Positions 1 through 9,818 are shown, counted from the stretch's first letter. The stretch is DNA of 64,000 nt from Ogataea parapolymorpha DL-1 (GCF_000187245.1 NC_027863.1:990735-1054734); one strand, 5' to 3'. The notes: a model not told the origin generated them from the sequence alone. A program made the numbers and translations.

Positions 1-135
1 TTTTGGTGACACTGGGCATGAAATAAATCGATAAAAAAATTACTACACAGCCGTAATAATGAAAATGGGTGGCAGGAATGTCGGTAACAGCTTGCGCTGA
101 CTTTTTCGTAATATCTCAAACTCAATTTATGAGCA

Positions 136-834
136 TTATCTCAAGGCATTTCTTGTGGCCTCAATATAGTAATAGCCAATGTTCAGATAGCCCAAATGCA
201 CATTTCCAAATCCCCTTTCCACCAGGTATTCCTGGATGTCTTTATATATGTTCTCTATGCAAACCTCACTAGTTTGGTACGCCTTAGACCTGAGCGAAAC
301 AATTTTATGCAAGCAGCAGGGGGCCACCAAAAATGCACAGAGCCGAATGCCCGCTCTGTTGCAACCTGAAACCAGGTCAATAACTCTGTACACCATGTCA
401 CCGCACAGCTGCAGCCCCACCACGGCGACGTCAAGCTCTTTCTCGTCGAGCCTGGTGTTCCGTCTAAAAAAAGCCGTAGCCTCATCCATGAATTCGTCCC
501 ATTCCTCAATGGGAGCAGCAACAGTGTGAAGGTTGCCAGACGGTCCTAGACTGGTCTGCGACACCTGTTCTTGTTGTATGAGCTTGTGAATGCGCAGACT
601 GGATTTGAGACGGTCCTTGTTTTTGTCGACACAACACACCTTCAGGCCAAACCCGTCAGCAAGGATGCGGGCCAGATAGCCCTTGCCTGAGCCGAGATCC
701 AGAACGTTTGACACCCGAAAACTGGCCGTCTTATGGGCAAAGGGCACTGTGACAGCCGTCTTCGCAGGCGACATGCCCAGAGTAAGGCTACTGGGCAGAG
801 GCGGCACGGACACGAAATCCTGCCGATCGTACAT
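136..834 (-). CDS. METTL25/RRNAD1-like methyltransferase
   Basis: Encodes 232 residues. A SAM-binding motif I (DLGSGKG, residues 46-52) is followed by an acidic motif II region (CCVDKNKDR). A downstream CGD (144-146) and an APCCLHK motif (171-177) are typical of the METTL25/RRNAD1 'methyltransferase domain 32' family. The protein is much shorter than animal METTL25 and consists mostly of the catalytic domain. Substrate is unknown; rRNA or protein methylation would be a guess. The first ATG is at 834; a longer frame exists only from a non-ATG codon. It is divergent to ERV14 with 96 bases between starts. The family call is fairly sure, the function is not. Confidence 0.7.
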   Translation of the reverse strand: MYDRQDFVSVPPLPSSLTLGMSPAKTAVTVPFAHKTASFRVSNVLDLGSGKGYLARILADGFGLKVCCVDKNKDRLKSSLRIHKLIQQEQVSQTSLGPSGNLHTVAAPIEEWDEFMDEATAFFRRNTRLDEKELDVAVVGLQLCGDMVYRVIDLVSGCNRAGIRLCAFLVAPCCLHKIVSLRSKAYQTSEVCIENIYKDIQEYLVERGFGNVHLGYLNIGYYYIEATRNALR

Positions 835-930
835 TGCCAAAACAGCCAGACCCCTGATTTGTTTTTCTAGAGTTTGGCGTGCAAGGGAGAAAAATTTTCT
901 ACCGATATTGAAATTTGTTCTTTATCAAAG

Positions 931-1344
931 ATGACGGGCGAGGCATGGTTATTTATTCTGGCAGTTATCGTGAATGCGATCAACTTGTTCCTACAGGTTT
1001 TCTTCACCATCATGTACAGCGACCTGGAGTGCGATTATATCAATCCAATTGAGCTGTGCAACAAGCTGAACAACTACATTGTTCCTGAGGCCGCTGTGCA
1101 CGCTGTGTTAACTGCTCTGTTTCTGGTTAACGGCTACTGGTTCACCTTCCTGCTGAACCTGCCAATCCTGGCCTACAACGCTAATAAGATCTACAACAAG
1201 AACCACCTTCTGGACGCCACAGAAATTTTCCGCACTTTGTCCAAACACAAGAAGGAGTCGTTCGTTAAGCTTGGTTTCCACCTGCTTATGTTCTTCTACT
1301 ACCTCTACCGGATGATTGCCGCGCTTATTGCTGACGATATGTAA
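931..1344 (+). CDS. ERV14: ERV14/cornichon COPII cargo receptor
   Basis: Encodes 137 residues, the normal length for yeast Erv14. The protein starts with a hydrophobic segment ([19 protein letters not shown]) and carries the cornichon signature around [19 protein letters not shown]. Two further membrane segments lie at about 55-80 and 115-135. Known role of the family: an ER-to-Golgi cargo receptor that loads transmembrane proteins into COPII vesicles. The ATG at 931 was chosen because it gives the conserved N-terminus; an upstream in-frame codon would add 19 unrelated residues. The stop is 19 bases from the stop of the convergent kinetochore gene. Confidence 0.95.
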   Translation: MTGEAWLFILAVIVNAINLFLQVFFTIMYSDLECDYINPIELCNKLNNYIVPEAAVHAVLTALFLVNGYWFTFLLNLPILAYNANKIYNKNHLLDATEIFRTLSKHKKESFVKLGFHLLMFFYYLYRMIAALIADDM

Positions 1345-1363
1345 TACATAACCAGTATAACCA

Positions 1364-2647
1364 TTATACTTCCCGTAATAATTCGTTCAATATTTGTAGT
1401 TTGTCCACCACACCAAAATGAGGGTCGATGACTCGTCGCAGCCGCAAAAGCCTTGAAATTGCAGGAGGCCGTTTTCCCTCGTTTGTCTTCACGCTGCGCA
1501 GCTGCTTGTACACTCTCATCTTATTGCGGTGGTTCTCGCTTTTTTGCAGGTATTTCTGTCGCAAGCTATTCAATTTCATGCTGACCTCGCGTCGCTGCTG
1601 TCTGATTTCGTATATTCTGTTCCGTTTCTCGTTCTTGAGTTTGTTCAATTCCGAAAGTTCGGTCAGAATCAGGTTGTTTGTAAGATATGTATCGATAAGA
1701 CGAGAAAAATGTCTATCGATATAATCCTTATAGTTGCGCAGAAACTGTGCTGCTTTCTTGCGCTGCACACCAACAGCTTCCGCTGGAACGTCGTTGCTTT
1801 CGAGGCGATCGACCAACGCCTGTTTGATAACGTCCAATGTTATTAATTTGGTCTTATTATGTGGAACTCGGCCGTATTTAATCTCCAGGTAGCCGGTTGT
1901 GCGTCGTCTCTTGTCCTGAACAGACCTCTGCGATTCCATTGTTTGCGAGCGGCGTTCCATCACCTTTTCTCTATGTTGCTGGGTCACCCGCTTCCGTGTC
2001 GCTGCAAGTACCTCCTGGTCGACATAATCGTAGTAAGCGGGCGCCGGAGGAGTTCCTGGAGCCACAGGAGAGCCGGGCTCGGCTGAAGAGTCGCGCGACT
2101 CGTCAGAAAACTCGGGCGAATTAGGAATGATGGGCGTTTGAGGCTCGGGAGCTCTTTTTGGACGTCCAGGTCTTCTTTTAGGGGGATCGACTATGGTGGA
2201 ATTGGTAGTCCCCGGCGTACTGTGCGGTGGCCGTTTTGGTGTCTGTTTTGGAGTCCGTTTTGGAGTCCGTTTAGCAGCAATCTTTGGAGTCGCAGGCTTC
2301 GTCGATCGTCTGACTGATCTCGGAGTAGCGGTGGCAGTCTGTCTGGGCGTTCTCAACGGAGTTTCTTTGGGTGTCCGGGGCGTATGCTGCGGTGTCGGTT
2401 TTTCAGGAGACATGAACGAGCTAATTTCTGGCGTTTCTGGAGAGAACTCTGGTTTTGGGCTTTTCGCAGCTTTTGGTGTTCTTGGAGTTCTGTTCGCTAC
2501 AGGACTCCGCAAAACTTTGGGACTCTTGGGCGACGCCCTTGTCCCAGCCGTGTCTGCCTTGGGCTTCAGCACGAGGCCATTGAGGTCAATTTTCCTCCTG
2601 GCAGAGCCTCTTTTCCTAGCCTCTTTTCTTGCCTCTCGTGAAAGCAT
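1364..2647 (-). CDS. AME1: Probable inner-kinetochore subunit Ame1 (CENP-U)
   Basis: Encodes 427 residues. The N-terminus contains a basic RKRGSARRK stretch resembling the Mtw1-binding motif of Ame1. Residues of about 35-215 are disordered and hold about two dozen Ser/Thr-Pro dipeptides, many of the TPK/TPR type that Cdk1 phosphorylates. A PGRPKR element inside it looks like an AT-hook. The C-terminal third has a LITLDVI segment, then a long basic coiled coil, and ends with a DPHFGVVDKL segment, as expected for CENP-U family proteins of the COMA complex. Identification rests on architecture and short motifs recalled from yeast Ame1, so it is moderate. First ATG is at 2647; the frame extends two codons further only to a GTG. 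Confidence 0.5.
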   Translation of the reverse strand: MLSREARKEARKRGSARRKIDLNGLVLKPKADTAGTRASPKSPKVLRSPVANRTPRTPKAAKSPKPEFSPETPEISSFMSPEKPTPQHTPRTPKETPLRTPRQTATATPRSVRRSTKPATPKIAAKRTPKRTPKQTPKRPPHSTPGTTNSTIVDPPKRRPGRPKRAPEPQTPIIPNSPEFSDESRDSSAEPGSPVAPGTPPAPAYYDYVDQEVLAATRKRVTQQHREKVMERRSQTMESQRSVQDKRRRTTGYLEIKYGRVPHNKTKLITLDVIKQALVDRLESNDVPAEAVGVQRKKAAQFLRNYKDYIDRHFSRLIDTYLTNNLILTELSELNKLKNEKRNRIYEIRQQRREVSMKLNSLRQKYLQKSENHRNKMRVYKQLRSVKTNEGKRPPAISRLLRLRRVIDPHFGVVDKLQILNELLREV

Positions 2648-2825
2648 AAACACGCGTTGATAAACAAAATTCCCGGCGCGACGATATTTTTAGTCACCGC
2701 GACGATTTGTGCCACGCAGAGCAAACAGGTTAAAATTTCGGGAAAAATTAGGTAATGAAACGTAGAGTTATCTTAATTTAGTACATTTCAATTGTTTATA
2801 ATTGACAAACCTCTTCCTCCACTAC

Positions 2826-4022
2826 ATGACCGACCCTACAGCGCAACCTGATTCCCCAGTGACACTACCCGACCCGCCAGAAAATCCCGCAAATACAGTT
2901 CCCTCACGCACACTATGGATGGGTGACATCGAGCCCTGGTGGAACGAGGAATTTATCACCGACGTGTGGGCCAAAACAAACAAACGTGTTCTTGTGAAAG
3001 TTATAAAGCCCCGCCAGAATGCCCTTGTGCACCAATTGGCACACTCTGGATATTGTTTTGTTGAGTTCGAGACTCCCGAAGACGCGAAAGAGGCGTTGAA
3101 GCTCAACGGAACCATTATTCCAAACACAACAGATAAACTTTTCCGCCTCAATTGGGCATCTGCCGCGACCCTCAACTCGCAGATAGCCCAGACCCCTGAA
3201 TATTCGCTTTTCGTTGGAGACCTCTCACCCGCAACTACAGAAGCGCATCTGCTCGCACTTTTCCAGACGCACTTCAGCACAGTGAAAACAGTGCGAGTCA
3301 TGACTGACCCGGCCACTGGCTTGTCACGTTGCTTTGGCTTCGTGCGATTCTCGAGCGACGAGGACCGGCAAAAAGCTCTTGTCGAGATGAACGGCAAATG
3401 GCTGGACGGAAGACTAATTCGCGTCGCTTTGGCCACTCCCAAACACCAAAATCAACAATTCCGGAAACACCAAATCCCAATGGAGCTTGATCCTTACCAC
3501 GCTCCAGGACTGCCCCCTATTGGCTACTATGCCGCGCCCCAACCGCCTCCCGCTTATTCCGATCCTACAAACACTACCGTCTTCGTGGGTGGACTGTCAA
3601 ACAATATTACCGAAGCCACTCTTCTTTCGATCTTCGAGCCGTACGGCCAGATTGTCCATGTGAAGGTGCCGCCTGGAAAAGGCTGTGGGTTTGTCAAGTT
3701 CACGCAGCGCACAGACGCCGAACGCGCAATAGAGCAGCTTCAGGGATACGTGATTGACGGTTCGAGAGTAAGACTCAGCTGGGGAAGATCCAACAGAAAC
3801 CACTTGCTGGCAGCTCCTGGCCTTGCCGCCGGAATGCCTCAACACCAGCCACACACTCAAGGGCCCCCACAAACACCAGGTATGATGATGCCTGGGATGG
3901 GTCCGCCAATGTTCTACGATCCATACGCGGCAGAGTCTCAATATGTCGACCAGAATGGCCAGTACATGTATGTGCCGCACTACGCTTCTATGCTGCCCCC
4001 GGAAAAGACAGACGACATGTAG
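2826..4022 (+). CDS. NAM8: Three-RRM RNA-binding protein, Nam8/Csx1 type
   Basis: Encodes 398 residues with three RRMs. RRM1 has RNP2 TLWMGD (29-34) and RNP1 SGYCFVEF (74-81); RRM2 has SLFVGDL (127-133) and RCFGFVRF (168-175); RRM3 has TVFVGGL (251-257) and KGCGFVKF (285-292). The tail is rich in Pro, Met, Gln and Gly. The TLWMGDIEPWW start of RRM1 is typical of the Nam8/Ngr1/Csx1/TIA-1-like family. Saccharomyces Nam8 is a U1 snRNP subunit helping weak 5' splice sites, while fission yeast Csx1 stabilises stress mRNAs; the sequence alone does not decide which role applies. The start is the first ATG at 2826. Confidence 0.7.
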   Translation: MTDPTAQPDSPVTLPDPPENPANTVPSRTLWMGDIEPWWNEEFITDVWAKTNKRVLVKVIKPRQNALVHQLAHSGYCFVEFETPEDAKEALKLNGTIIPNTTDKLFRLNWASAATLNSQIAQTPEYSLFVGDLSPATTEAHLLALFQTHFSTVKTVRVMTDPATGLSRCFGFVRFSSDEDRQKALVEMNGKWLDGRLIRVALATPKHQNQQFRKHQIPMELDPYHAPGLPPIGYYAAPQPPPAYSDPTNTTVFVGGLSNNITEATLLSIFEPYGQIVHVKVPPGKGCGFVKFTQRTDAERAIEQLQGYVIDGSRVRLSWGRSNRNHLLAAPGLAAGMPQHQPHTQGPPQTPGMMMPGMGPPMFYDPYAAESQYVDQNGQYMYVPHYASMLPPEKTDDM

Positions 4023-4049
4023 AATAAACGAAAAAGACAGTTTGATGGA

Positions 4050-4840
4050 TTACACATTAGCATAGTTTGCTAAGATGCTGTCAATTTGGGCTTTGTCCAT
4101 TTGTGTCCATTCCTCGATAGAATACGAATCCGTGATTTTTTTATTCCACTCCATGCGGTTCTTTATCACTTCCGGTGACTCACCAGGGTGAATCTTGGTT
4201 CGCAGCGTGGTGCGCAGATAGTCAAGGTTCTCTATTGCTTTCCGGATGTCCAGTTGTTCAAACACGGGTTTGATCTTATGTTCTTTTAGTCTGTTTGTGA
4301 ACCGGGGGGACTTGCCGTTGGAGCTGATCATTATTTGTAACGGACCCTGTCTATAGGTAGAGCCAAAATAAAAATCACAATTTTTAGGCTTATCAGCAAG
4401 ATTAACGTTCAGGCCCAGCTGCCGGCAGCGGTAATAAATTTGCAAGCTCAGGTCGTAGTTGTTGAGACAAGTAAGCACCATAGCAAACCGACTGCTCGAA
4501 ATGCGCTCTATTTCGTCGCGATCGTGGTTGATATCCAGCTTGCTGATATCTCCTGGTTCTTGATACATCTGAAGATCTTCCATTCTGAACTTGCGTTCTA
4601 CCACTCTGAGCAGTCCTAACTCAGAGTACTTGCGGATCGACGGATGGATTTCTGGAGCCACCACTGTGATGAGTGCATCGGCTTGCAATAAATGATTCAC
4701 CCTAGATAATCCAACATCCCCAGCACCTACAACGAGCACATGCTTGTCTGAGGTTAGCAAATTGGTTTCGAACACTCACTCTTGACCTGCCACGCGAGCA
4801 TCAACGAGCCATGCGGCTCTGGGATTGCAATAGAGGACAT
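4050..4840 (-). CDS. MET8: Met8 siroheme synthase (dehydrogenase/ferrochelatase), one intron
   Basis: Two exons, 4840-4780 and 4747-4050, give 252 residues. Without splicing the conserved Rossmann motif VLVVGAGDVGLSR has no ATG. An upstream ATG at 4840 opens MSSIAIPEPHGSLMLAWQVK, which joins in frame through a 32-base intron to NKHVLVVGAG, matching the N-terminus of yeast Met8. The protein also has the NLADKPKNCDFYFGS segment and the SSNGKSPRF segment of the family. Role: NAD-dependent oxidation of precorrin-2 and iron insertion to make siroheme for sulfite (and nitrite) reductase. It is 27 bases from the convergent NAM8-like gene. Confidence 0.9.
4748..4779 (-). other. MET8 intron, 32 bases
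   Basis: On the minus strand the donor is GTGAGT at 4779, the branch point TGCTAAC, and the acceptor CTCAG ending at 4748. Removing it joins AAG A|AC AAG in frame and creates the conserved Met8 N-terminus. At 32 bases this is the shortest intron in the window. Confidence 0.85.
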
Positions 4841-4883
4841 GTCAATCTAAATCCTAGATATACAATTTTCCACCTCCAAATCG

Positions 4884-5831
4884 CTATTTGCTTACCCGGT
4901 CATTAGTGGAATGTACTTGCACCTCCGTGATTTCGATTTCGTCCTCTGAATTCACATCGCTCTCTTTGGCCTCCGGTGAAGTGTCTCCAAGGACCTCCGG
5001 GAATATCCCATAGAATTCAGCCAAGTCGGCACTAGTTTCCTTTGGCGCGACGTCTTTATAGTTGATGTTCTTATTCAGCTGCAATCGATACCACTCGATG
5101 ATAAAGATAGCAACGTCACCTTGATGTTTAGTCTCCAAGTAGTCCGTAACAGCGTTGGACACGTTGGGCAACGAGCCGTCCAGCAGGAAAGTCAATCGTT
5201 CTTGTACCGAGTAGAGTCGCTGAAATAGAATAATCTTATGTTCACCGTCTGCCAGATACTGAACATACTCGCTTTGAGACAGATCCAAAGCGCGATCTAT
5301 ACCCTTTTCTCTGATGCCTAAGTAGACAGGCAACAATGGGAAAATATTCTTGAAGTCAGCCATTGATACCTCGTAGACTACCTTGAGTCCTCTTTTCGAG
5401 CATTCCAGGGTGATTTCCTCTTGCAAATCAGACCATACCACTACATGCGGCTTGCTGAACTTGAACCCTGGCCGATTGGTATAGTTTATGTAATGTAATC
5501 CTTCCTTCTGCTTGCTGGACAAAAGGAGAGTATTTCTTTCGGAGCGGTTGATGACATCTTGCAACTCGTATCGATCGAGCCTCAGAGCAAACGATTTCTT
5601 GTCTTTACAAGCACATATGAGCAGCCCAGTAGGCTTGTGTATGTAGATTCCAAAGAAACTTAACAAATCCGTGGTAAATAACTGGTGTTTATCCAAATAT
5701 TCTCGTTTAAGAGATGGCTCTATAAGAGGCAGCCTTGACGTCGGCAAAAGACTTGGAACATCTCTATAGTGTGTGTAATGGAAGGCTGTATCGCTTGATC
5801 GCACGAGCTGCTCTTCTAATAACTCGAACAT
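4884..5831 (-). CDS. Hypothetical protein, no recognised family
   Basis: Encodes 315 residues from the first ATG at 5831. I do not recognise a family. The sequence looks globular and soluble, with alternating strand-like and helix-like stretches (for example LLICACKDKKSFALRLDRYELQ written in short form, and KPHVVVWSDLQEE). The last 45 residues are acidic and disordered (EDEIEITEVQV). No signal peptide, membrane segment or zinc cluster is visible. The frame stays open 15 codons upstream to a TTG, so a short N-terminal extension or a missed first exon cannot be excluded. It is divergent to the tRNA-Arg gene. Confidence 0.6.
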   Translation of the reverse strand: MFELLEEQLVRSSDTAFHYTHYRDVPSLLPTSRLPLIEPSLKREYLDKHQLFTTDLLSFFGIYIHKPTGLLICACKDKKSFALRLDRYELQDVINRSERNTLLLSSKQKEGLHYINYTNRPGFKFSKPHVVVWSDLQEEITLECSKRGLKVVYEVSMADFKNIFPLLPVYLGIREKGIDRALDLSQSEYVQYLADGEHKIILFQRLYSVQERLTFLLDGSLPNVSNAVTDYLETKHQGDVAIFIIEWYRLQLNKNINYKDVAPKETSADLAEFYGIFPEVLGDTSPEAKESDVNSEDEIEITEVQVHSTNDRVSK

Positions 5832-5947
5832 ATGATCGACAAGCACATCCGTTGAAAGTAAAGTATCAAAATACAAACAGGTAGTTGTGAATTAATCAAA
5901 ACACCAGGTGGTACTTAATGGGACCCAATACAAATAGGATAGTTTCT

Positions 5948-6020
5948 TCCCTTATAGCGTAATGGTTATCGCGTTCGGCTACGAACCGGAAGGCTCCAGG
6001 TTCAAGTCCTGGTGAGGGAG
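5948..6020 (+). tRNA. tRNA-Arg(ACG)
   Basis: A 73-base cloverleaf without an intron. The acceptor arm TCCCTTA pairs with TGAGGGA. The D-arm is GCG/CGC. The anticodon arm TTCGG/CCGGA encloses loop CTACGAA, giving anticodon ACG (read as ICG for CGU/CGC/CGA arginine). The T-arm CCAGG/CCTGG encloses TTCAAGT. The discriminator base is G, followed by an A- and T-rich run that contains a pol III T-stretch at about 6027-6033. Confidence 0.95.
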
Positions 6021-6083
6021 AAACATTTTTTTAATTATTTTTTTGGCTTTGATAGTATACTCAATTTTTTCAAAGTATACAAA

Positions 6084-8354
6084 TTATTTGGTTTTGGCCT
6101 CGTCGACCTCTGCCTTCACATCTGCCTTTGCAGATTCCGCCTCCTCGACGAGCTCTCGCAATTTTTGCTTAGCCACCGTCTTGGTGTGTGTGAGAGTGGC
6201 CCCTGCAACACTCAGCATTGGACGTAGCAGGCCCATATAGTGAGCAAAATAGGCCCCTGTAGCTAGGATAATAATCAGCATAAACAGCAACGGGTTACGG
6301 AGAACAGCCATGAACTCATTCCACCCCAAAACAAGAACCAAGGCATACATCCAGAAAGGAATCGAGGTCGTGTTGGCCATAACCGAACGCTTGGCTTCGA
6401 TATAGATGGCATCCATCTCTTTCTTGACCCTGGACAGCACTCCATTCTGCTGTTTGATCGATAAAAGCTCGGCAAATGTGGTCTCCTTGTCGTCTTCATC
6501 CAGCTCTTCGGAGTCAGTTGTGGAAATATTCACTGGTGGAACAATTTCCTCATTAGTTTTAGTCAATACCATCTTGCTGAATACTGGTAGCAGACTCAGC
6601 ACGGTATCTCTGGCTCTATTATACTGCTGGTCAATCTCCAGTGTATTCAGCCAAACCCTTGGGACGTCATTATCGTCGTACCTGAAAAGATCTTCAAACT
6701 TGTTTCTTAAGATACGCGAGACCGTGTCTTCTGTCACATAATCATGAATGATGTCTTTGAACTTAGTCCAAAACGATTGCAGTAATTCAACGTGTGTATC
6801 CTTGTTTTCTTGCTCTGTCATCCCAAGCTGATAATCATATTGGTCGTCCGAGACATATTTCGATTCTAGGCTTTGTGTGATCTGATTGAACTCGTTCAGG
6901 ACTCTATCCCAAAGATCTGTTGATGGATCTCCAGTGATTTCTGCCAACTTCTCCTTGAACTGGGTTTGAAACTTCTTGGTCAGCCTTGATAATAACAGAT
7001 TCTTTTCTTTGTGTCTCAATTGCTCACTGACATCACTTAGTTCTTTCTTCAGCTGTTCCAGCTCGCGCGAGTGATCAAAGATACACTTGCTTGCGTCCTC
7101 GCGGAACTGAGTCACAATGGCGGCAGATTGAGCTGCTAATATATCACTGAACTTTGCGTCGCGTTTTTTCTTGGCAATCTGGACTTGTTCGCTAAACTCA
7201 CTTACAAGCTTCTTGATCACAGAGTTCAATCTTTGAGAATTTGTCTCCGTTAGTCTCAGATCAATCTTTTTGATTAGTTGCTCTCTGCGTTCAAGATACA
7301 CGCTTTGATTGTACCTTGAAGCAGAACTATCGTATGGCGCAAGGGCCTCGGAGCGCAACTCTTTTAAAGCGTCTGCAAAGTCTTGCGAATCCTCCAGTTT
7401 ACCAAAATCAACCATTTGGTACTGCTCTTCGAAAATGTCGTACGCCTGTTGCATGATTTCATCGCACCTAAATCTTGCAACTAGTATCTGTTGTGTCGGA
7501 AGGTCAAGATCCTTGTTTAACTCAATCTGCTGCCAGATTTGGTCCATATAGATGGTCCAAGCGTCTATAGGGATATTTCTGTGATACTCTTGTTTGAAAA
7601 GAGAATCAGATGCAAACTTATCACCCAGCAATCGTATGTCTTCCTCAAACCTTTCTTTCTGGAAATGCTTATGGGAGATGCTAACGAATCCGAGGTCGAA
7701 AAAATCAGTTATCTTGACACCTTCACAATTCTCAGGCCTGCTCAAACTATCCCAAATCTTATTCAGGTCGGTCTTGAGGTTCTCTTCAAGATTCTCCAGT
7801 GGCGTAACGCCTGTGAAATCACGCACCACAAATAGCAACAAGCATTTCTGTCTGTTTGAATGGAAAAGACTCAAGTTGACTTCAAACACAGTCTTGAGAA
7901 GCTCCATGTTGGCGCCCTGATAAAGTCCGACTTGGTGCTCCCAAATATTAACTATCAGTATCTCGGACGTAGAGAGCGCAAAGAGAGCTGACTTACGCTC
8001 AAAGTCCTTATCATCTGCTTTCTCTCTTCCGTCCACACCCTCAACGTCAAGAACAAACACATGATTCGTATTCTCAGTGCGCCCAGACTCGGCCTTGGAA
8101 GACGCTATGTATTTTGCGTGGGATATCCAAATGCCCTTTGTGGTTTGTTGTCTTTTCGCCTCGTCCATGACCTCGAACTCAGTGCCAAAAAGACGATTCA
8201 ACAAGGTCGACTTACCTGTCGATTGAGACCCGAAAACGGACACTATGTGGTAATTAAGGCCATTGTCGTCCTTTCCGTCATAATATCGCTGAATGTAGGG
8301 CAACAAGTGCTCGTTGAAGGTCTTGTTCTCGTCAATGAGCTGGAGGGAAGACAT
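6084..8354 (-). CDS. SEY1: Sey1, atlastin-like ER fusion GTPase
   Basis: Encodes 756 residues, close to the usual length of Sey1/RHD3 proteins. The N-terminal dynamin-like GTPase domain has P-loop GSQSTGKST (42-50), the G3 segment VLDVEGVDGRE and the G4-type RDF. A long helical bundle follows. Two adjacent hydrophobic segments near residues 660-700 form the membrane hairpin, and a charged amphipathic tail closes the protein. Role: homotypic fusion of ER tubules. ATG at 8354 is the only sensible start. It ends 63 bases beyond the tRNA gene and is divergent to the F-box gene. Confidence 0.95.
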   Translation of the reverse strand: MSSLQLIDENKTFNEHLLPYIQRYYDGKDDNGLNYHIVSVFGSQSTGKSTLLNRLFGTEFEVMDEAKRQQTTKGIWISHAKYIASSKAESGRTENTNHVFVLDVEGVDGREKADDKDFERKSALFALSTSEILIVNIWEHQVGLYQGANMELLKTVFEVNLSLFHSNRQKCLLLFVVRDFTGVTPLENLEENLKTDLNKIWDSLSRPENCEGVKITDFFDLGFVSISHKHFQKERFEEDIRLLGDKFASDSLFKQEYHRNIPIDAWTIYMDQIWQQIELNKDLDLPTQQILVARFRCDEIMQQAYDIFEEQYQMVDFGKLEDSQDFADALKELRSEALAPYDSSASRYNQSVYLERREQLIKKIDLRLTETNSQRLNSVIKKLVSEFSEQVQIAKKKRDAKFSDILAAQSAAIVTQFREDASKCIFDHSRELEQLKKELSDVSEQLRHKEKNLLLSRLTKKFQTQFKEKLAEITGDPSTDLWDRVLNEFNQITQSLESKYVSDDQYDYQLGMTEQENKDTHVELLQSFWTKFKDIIHDYVTEDTVSRILRNKFEDLFRYDDNDVPRVWLNTLEIDQQYNRARDTVLSLLPVFSKMVLTKTNEEIVPPVNISTTDSEELDEDDKETTFAELLSIKQQNGVLSRVKKEMDAIYIEAKRSVMANTTSIPFWMYALVLVLGWNEFMAVLRNPLLFMLIIILATGAYFAHYMGLLRPMLSVAGATLTHTKTVAKQKLRELVEEAESAKADVKAEVDEAKTK

Positions 8355-8475
8355 GATTTAATTGTTTTTTTTGGAGCGCAGGAAAAACCAAAATACAAAG
8401 AAAAGCACAGCCGGTTTTACTATTGGGGCAGCGTGAAGGATAAAAATTAATTGATCCGTCCTCAGCGCTCTGGAA

Positions 8476-9693
8476 ATGGATTCTCCAGCCACGCGGCTAG
8501 ATCTGCAGCTTAGTGGACAGCTTAATGGACACTCCAGATGTGTAACGCTTGCAGACTTGCCTAAAGAACTACTGGATAAGATTTTAGGCTACGTTGAATC
8601 ATTTGACTATATCCCTTTTCTGTTAAGTTGCAAGACCATCTACCATAAATGTCATTTGACTTTGTTTCGTCTCAAGCCAGTCAGGTTGCAATACACCGGT
8701 AGCAGTCGTAACTTCCGTTACAATAGAAATCTTCAGACAACATGGAATTTATTGCAGCACATGTCAAATAACCCAGAAATCTACGCCGAAGTAAAGGTAT
8801 TTCAATTAAAAAACAGTGTTTCAATCAAGGAGTTTGTGAGAACTCGAGTGGAGTCAAGAAACTGTCAAAGTCGTGGCAAACGTTTTAGCCTAAAGGTAGA
8901 CTACAGCGAGATCCCCAGCTCCTTGATTTCGGTGCTACCAAATTTTGTAAATTTGAGATATTTAAAAGTGGACATTGAAAACTTTACATTTTTGAGAGAT
9001 CTTCTGGAAGCTCTTCCAATCACGTTGAAGGGCCTCAATGTCAATATCAATGTCGCAAATCCCAAATTTAATGCCAAGGAGACACAGATGCCTGAAATAA
9101 AATGCAGGGGTCTAAAGACTCTGGCATTTCATTCTACCAGCAAGGAGCCAATGATTTACGGCAAACTGAAAAGCAGGCACGTGATGAAAGTACCCAGCAG
9201 GTACCTCATGGAAGAAAGCACGTTTTCAGACTTGATTCGGGAAAAATTTGAGCACGATGATCGAAGTATCAAGAAACAACCAAACCTCAAGTATTGCGGC
9301 GAGATGATGGCCCTACTGATCCAACAGAATGCGTCCACTTTCTACTCAATTGACATCCGAGGAATTGATGCTACTGTAATTTTCTTGAATCGATTCGTGG
9401 CCTGTCCGATGAAGAATCTGCGCGTCATCAAGCTGTGCAACCTCTCAATCCCTAGACTTAGGTGGTGGCTTCCTACTTTGGAGCAAAGCAATTTGAACAA
9501 GCGACAATTCATGCCAAGCAATTCAGAGCTCTCACTGCCTCCTATAGTGGTTGTATTTTCCAAGCTATTCACTAGTACACCTCAAAACAGGGATGTACAA
9601 TGCCGAGCAAGGTTTTTCGGTGATCCCGAGGATCACTGGTTTAGCATGGGCGGCGAGGCTACTGAATTCTGGGAGGAGATTCATTATCAATAA
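8476..9693 (+). CDS. F-box-like protein
   Basis: Encodes 405 residues. Residues of about 23-65 (LADLPKELLDKILGYV followed by LLSCKTIYHKC) fit the F-box consensus. The middle contains weak leucine-rich patterns (FVNLRYLKVDIENF, LPITLKGLNVNIN, MKNLRVIKLCNLSI) like degenerate leucine-rich repeats. This suggests a substrate receptor of an SCF ubiquitin ligase. I cannot name an orthologue. It is divergent to SEY1, with 121 bases between starts. Confidence 0.6.
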   Translation: MDSPATRLDLQLSGQLNGHSRCVTLADLPKELLDKILGYVESFDYIPFLLSCKTIYHKCHLTLFRLKPVRLQYTGSSRNFRYNRNLQTTWNLLQHMSNNPEIYAEVKVFQLKNSVSIKEFVRTRVESRNCQSRGKRFSLKVDYSEIPSSLISVLPNFVNLRYLKVDIENFTFLRDLLEALPITLKGLNVNINVANPKFNAKETQMPEIKCRGLKTLAFHSTSKEPMIYGKLKSRHVMKVPSRYLMEESTFSDLIREKFEHDDRSIKKQPNLKYCGEMMALLIQQNASTFYSIDIRGIDATVIFLNRFVACPMKNLRVIKLCNLSIPRLRWWLPTLEQSNLNKRQFMPSNSELSLPPIVVVFSKLFTSTPQNRDVQCRARFFGDPEDHWFSMGGEATEFWEEIHYQ

Positions 9694-9818
9694 ATTGGTA
9701 TTCAGCATTCAATTGTTACAAGCGTACGCAGCACATTTCGAAGACACACATACTCGTAGAAAATAAATTCAAGCCAGAAAAAATACGAGCTTGCATTATT
9801 TAGTGTATAACAAAATTG

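Noticed and set aside
2193..2660. Plus-strand frame of 155 codons rich in Gly, Val and Phe
   Set aside because: Antisense to the TPK repeats of the kinetochore-like gene; repeat composition keeps it open by chance.
8061..8450. Plus-strand frame of 129 codons near the SEY1 start
   Set aside because: Mostly antisense to the conserved GTPase domain of SEY1; no motif of its own.
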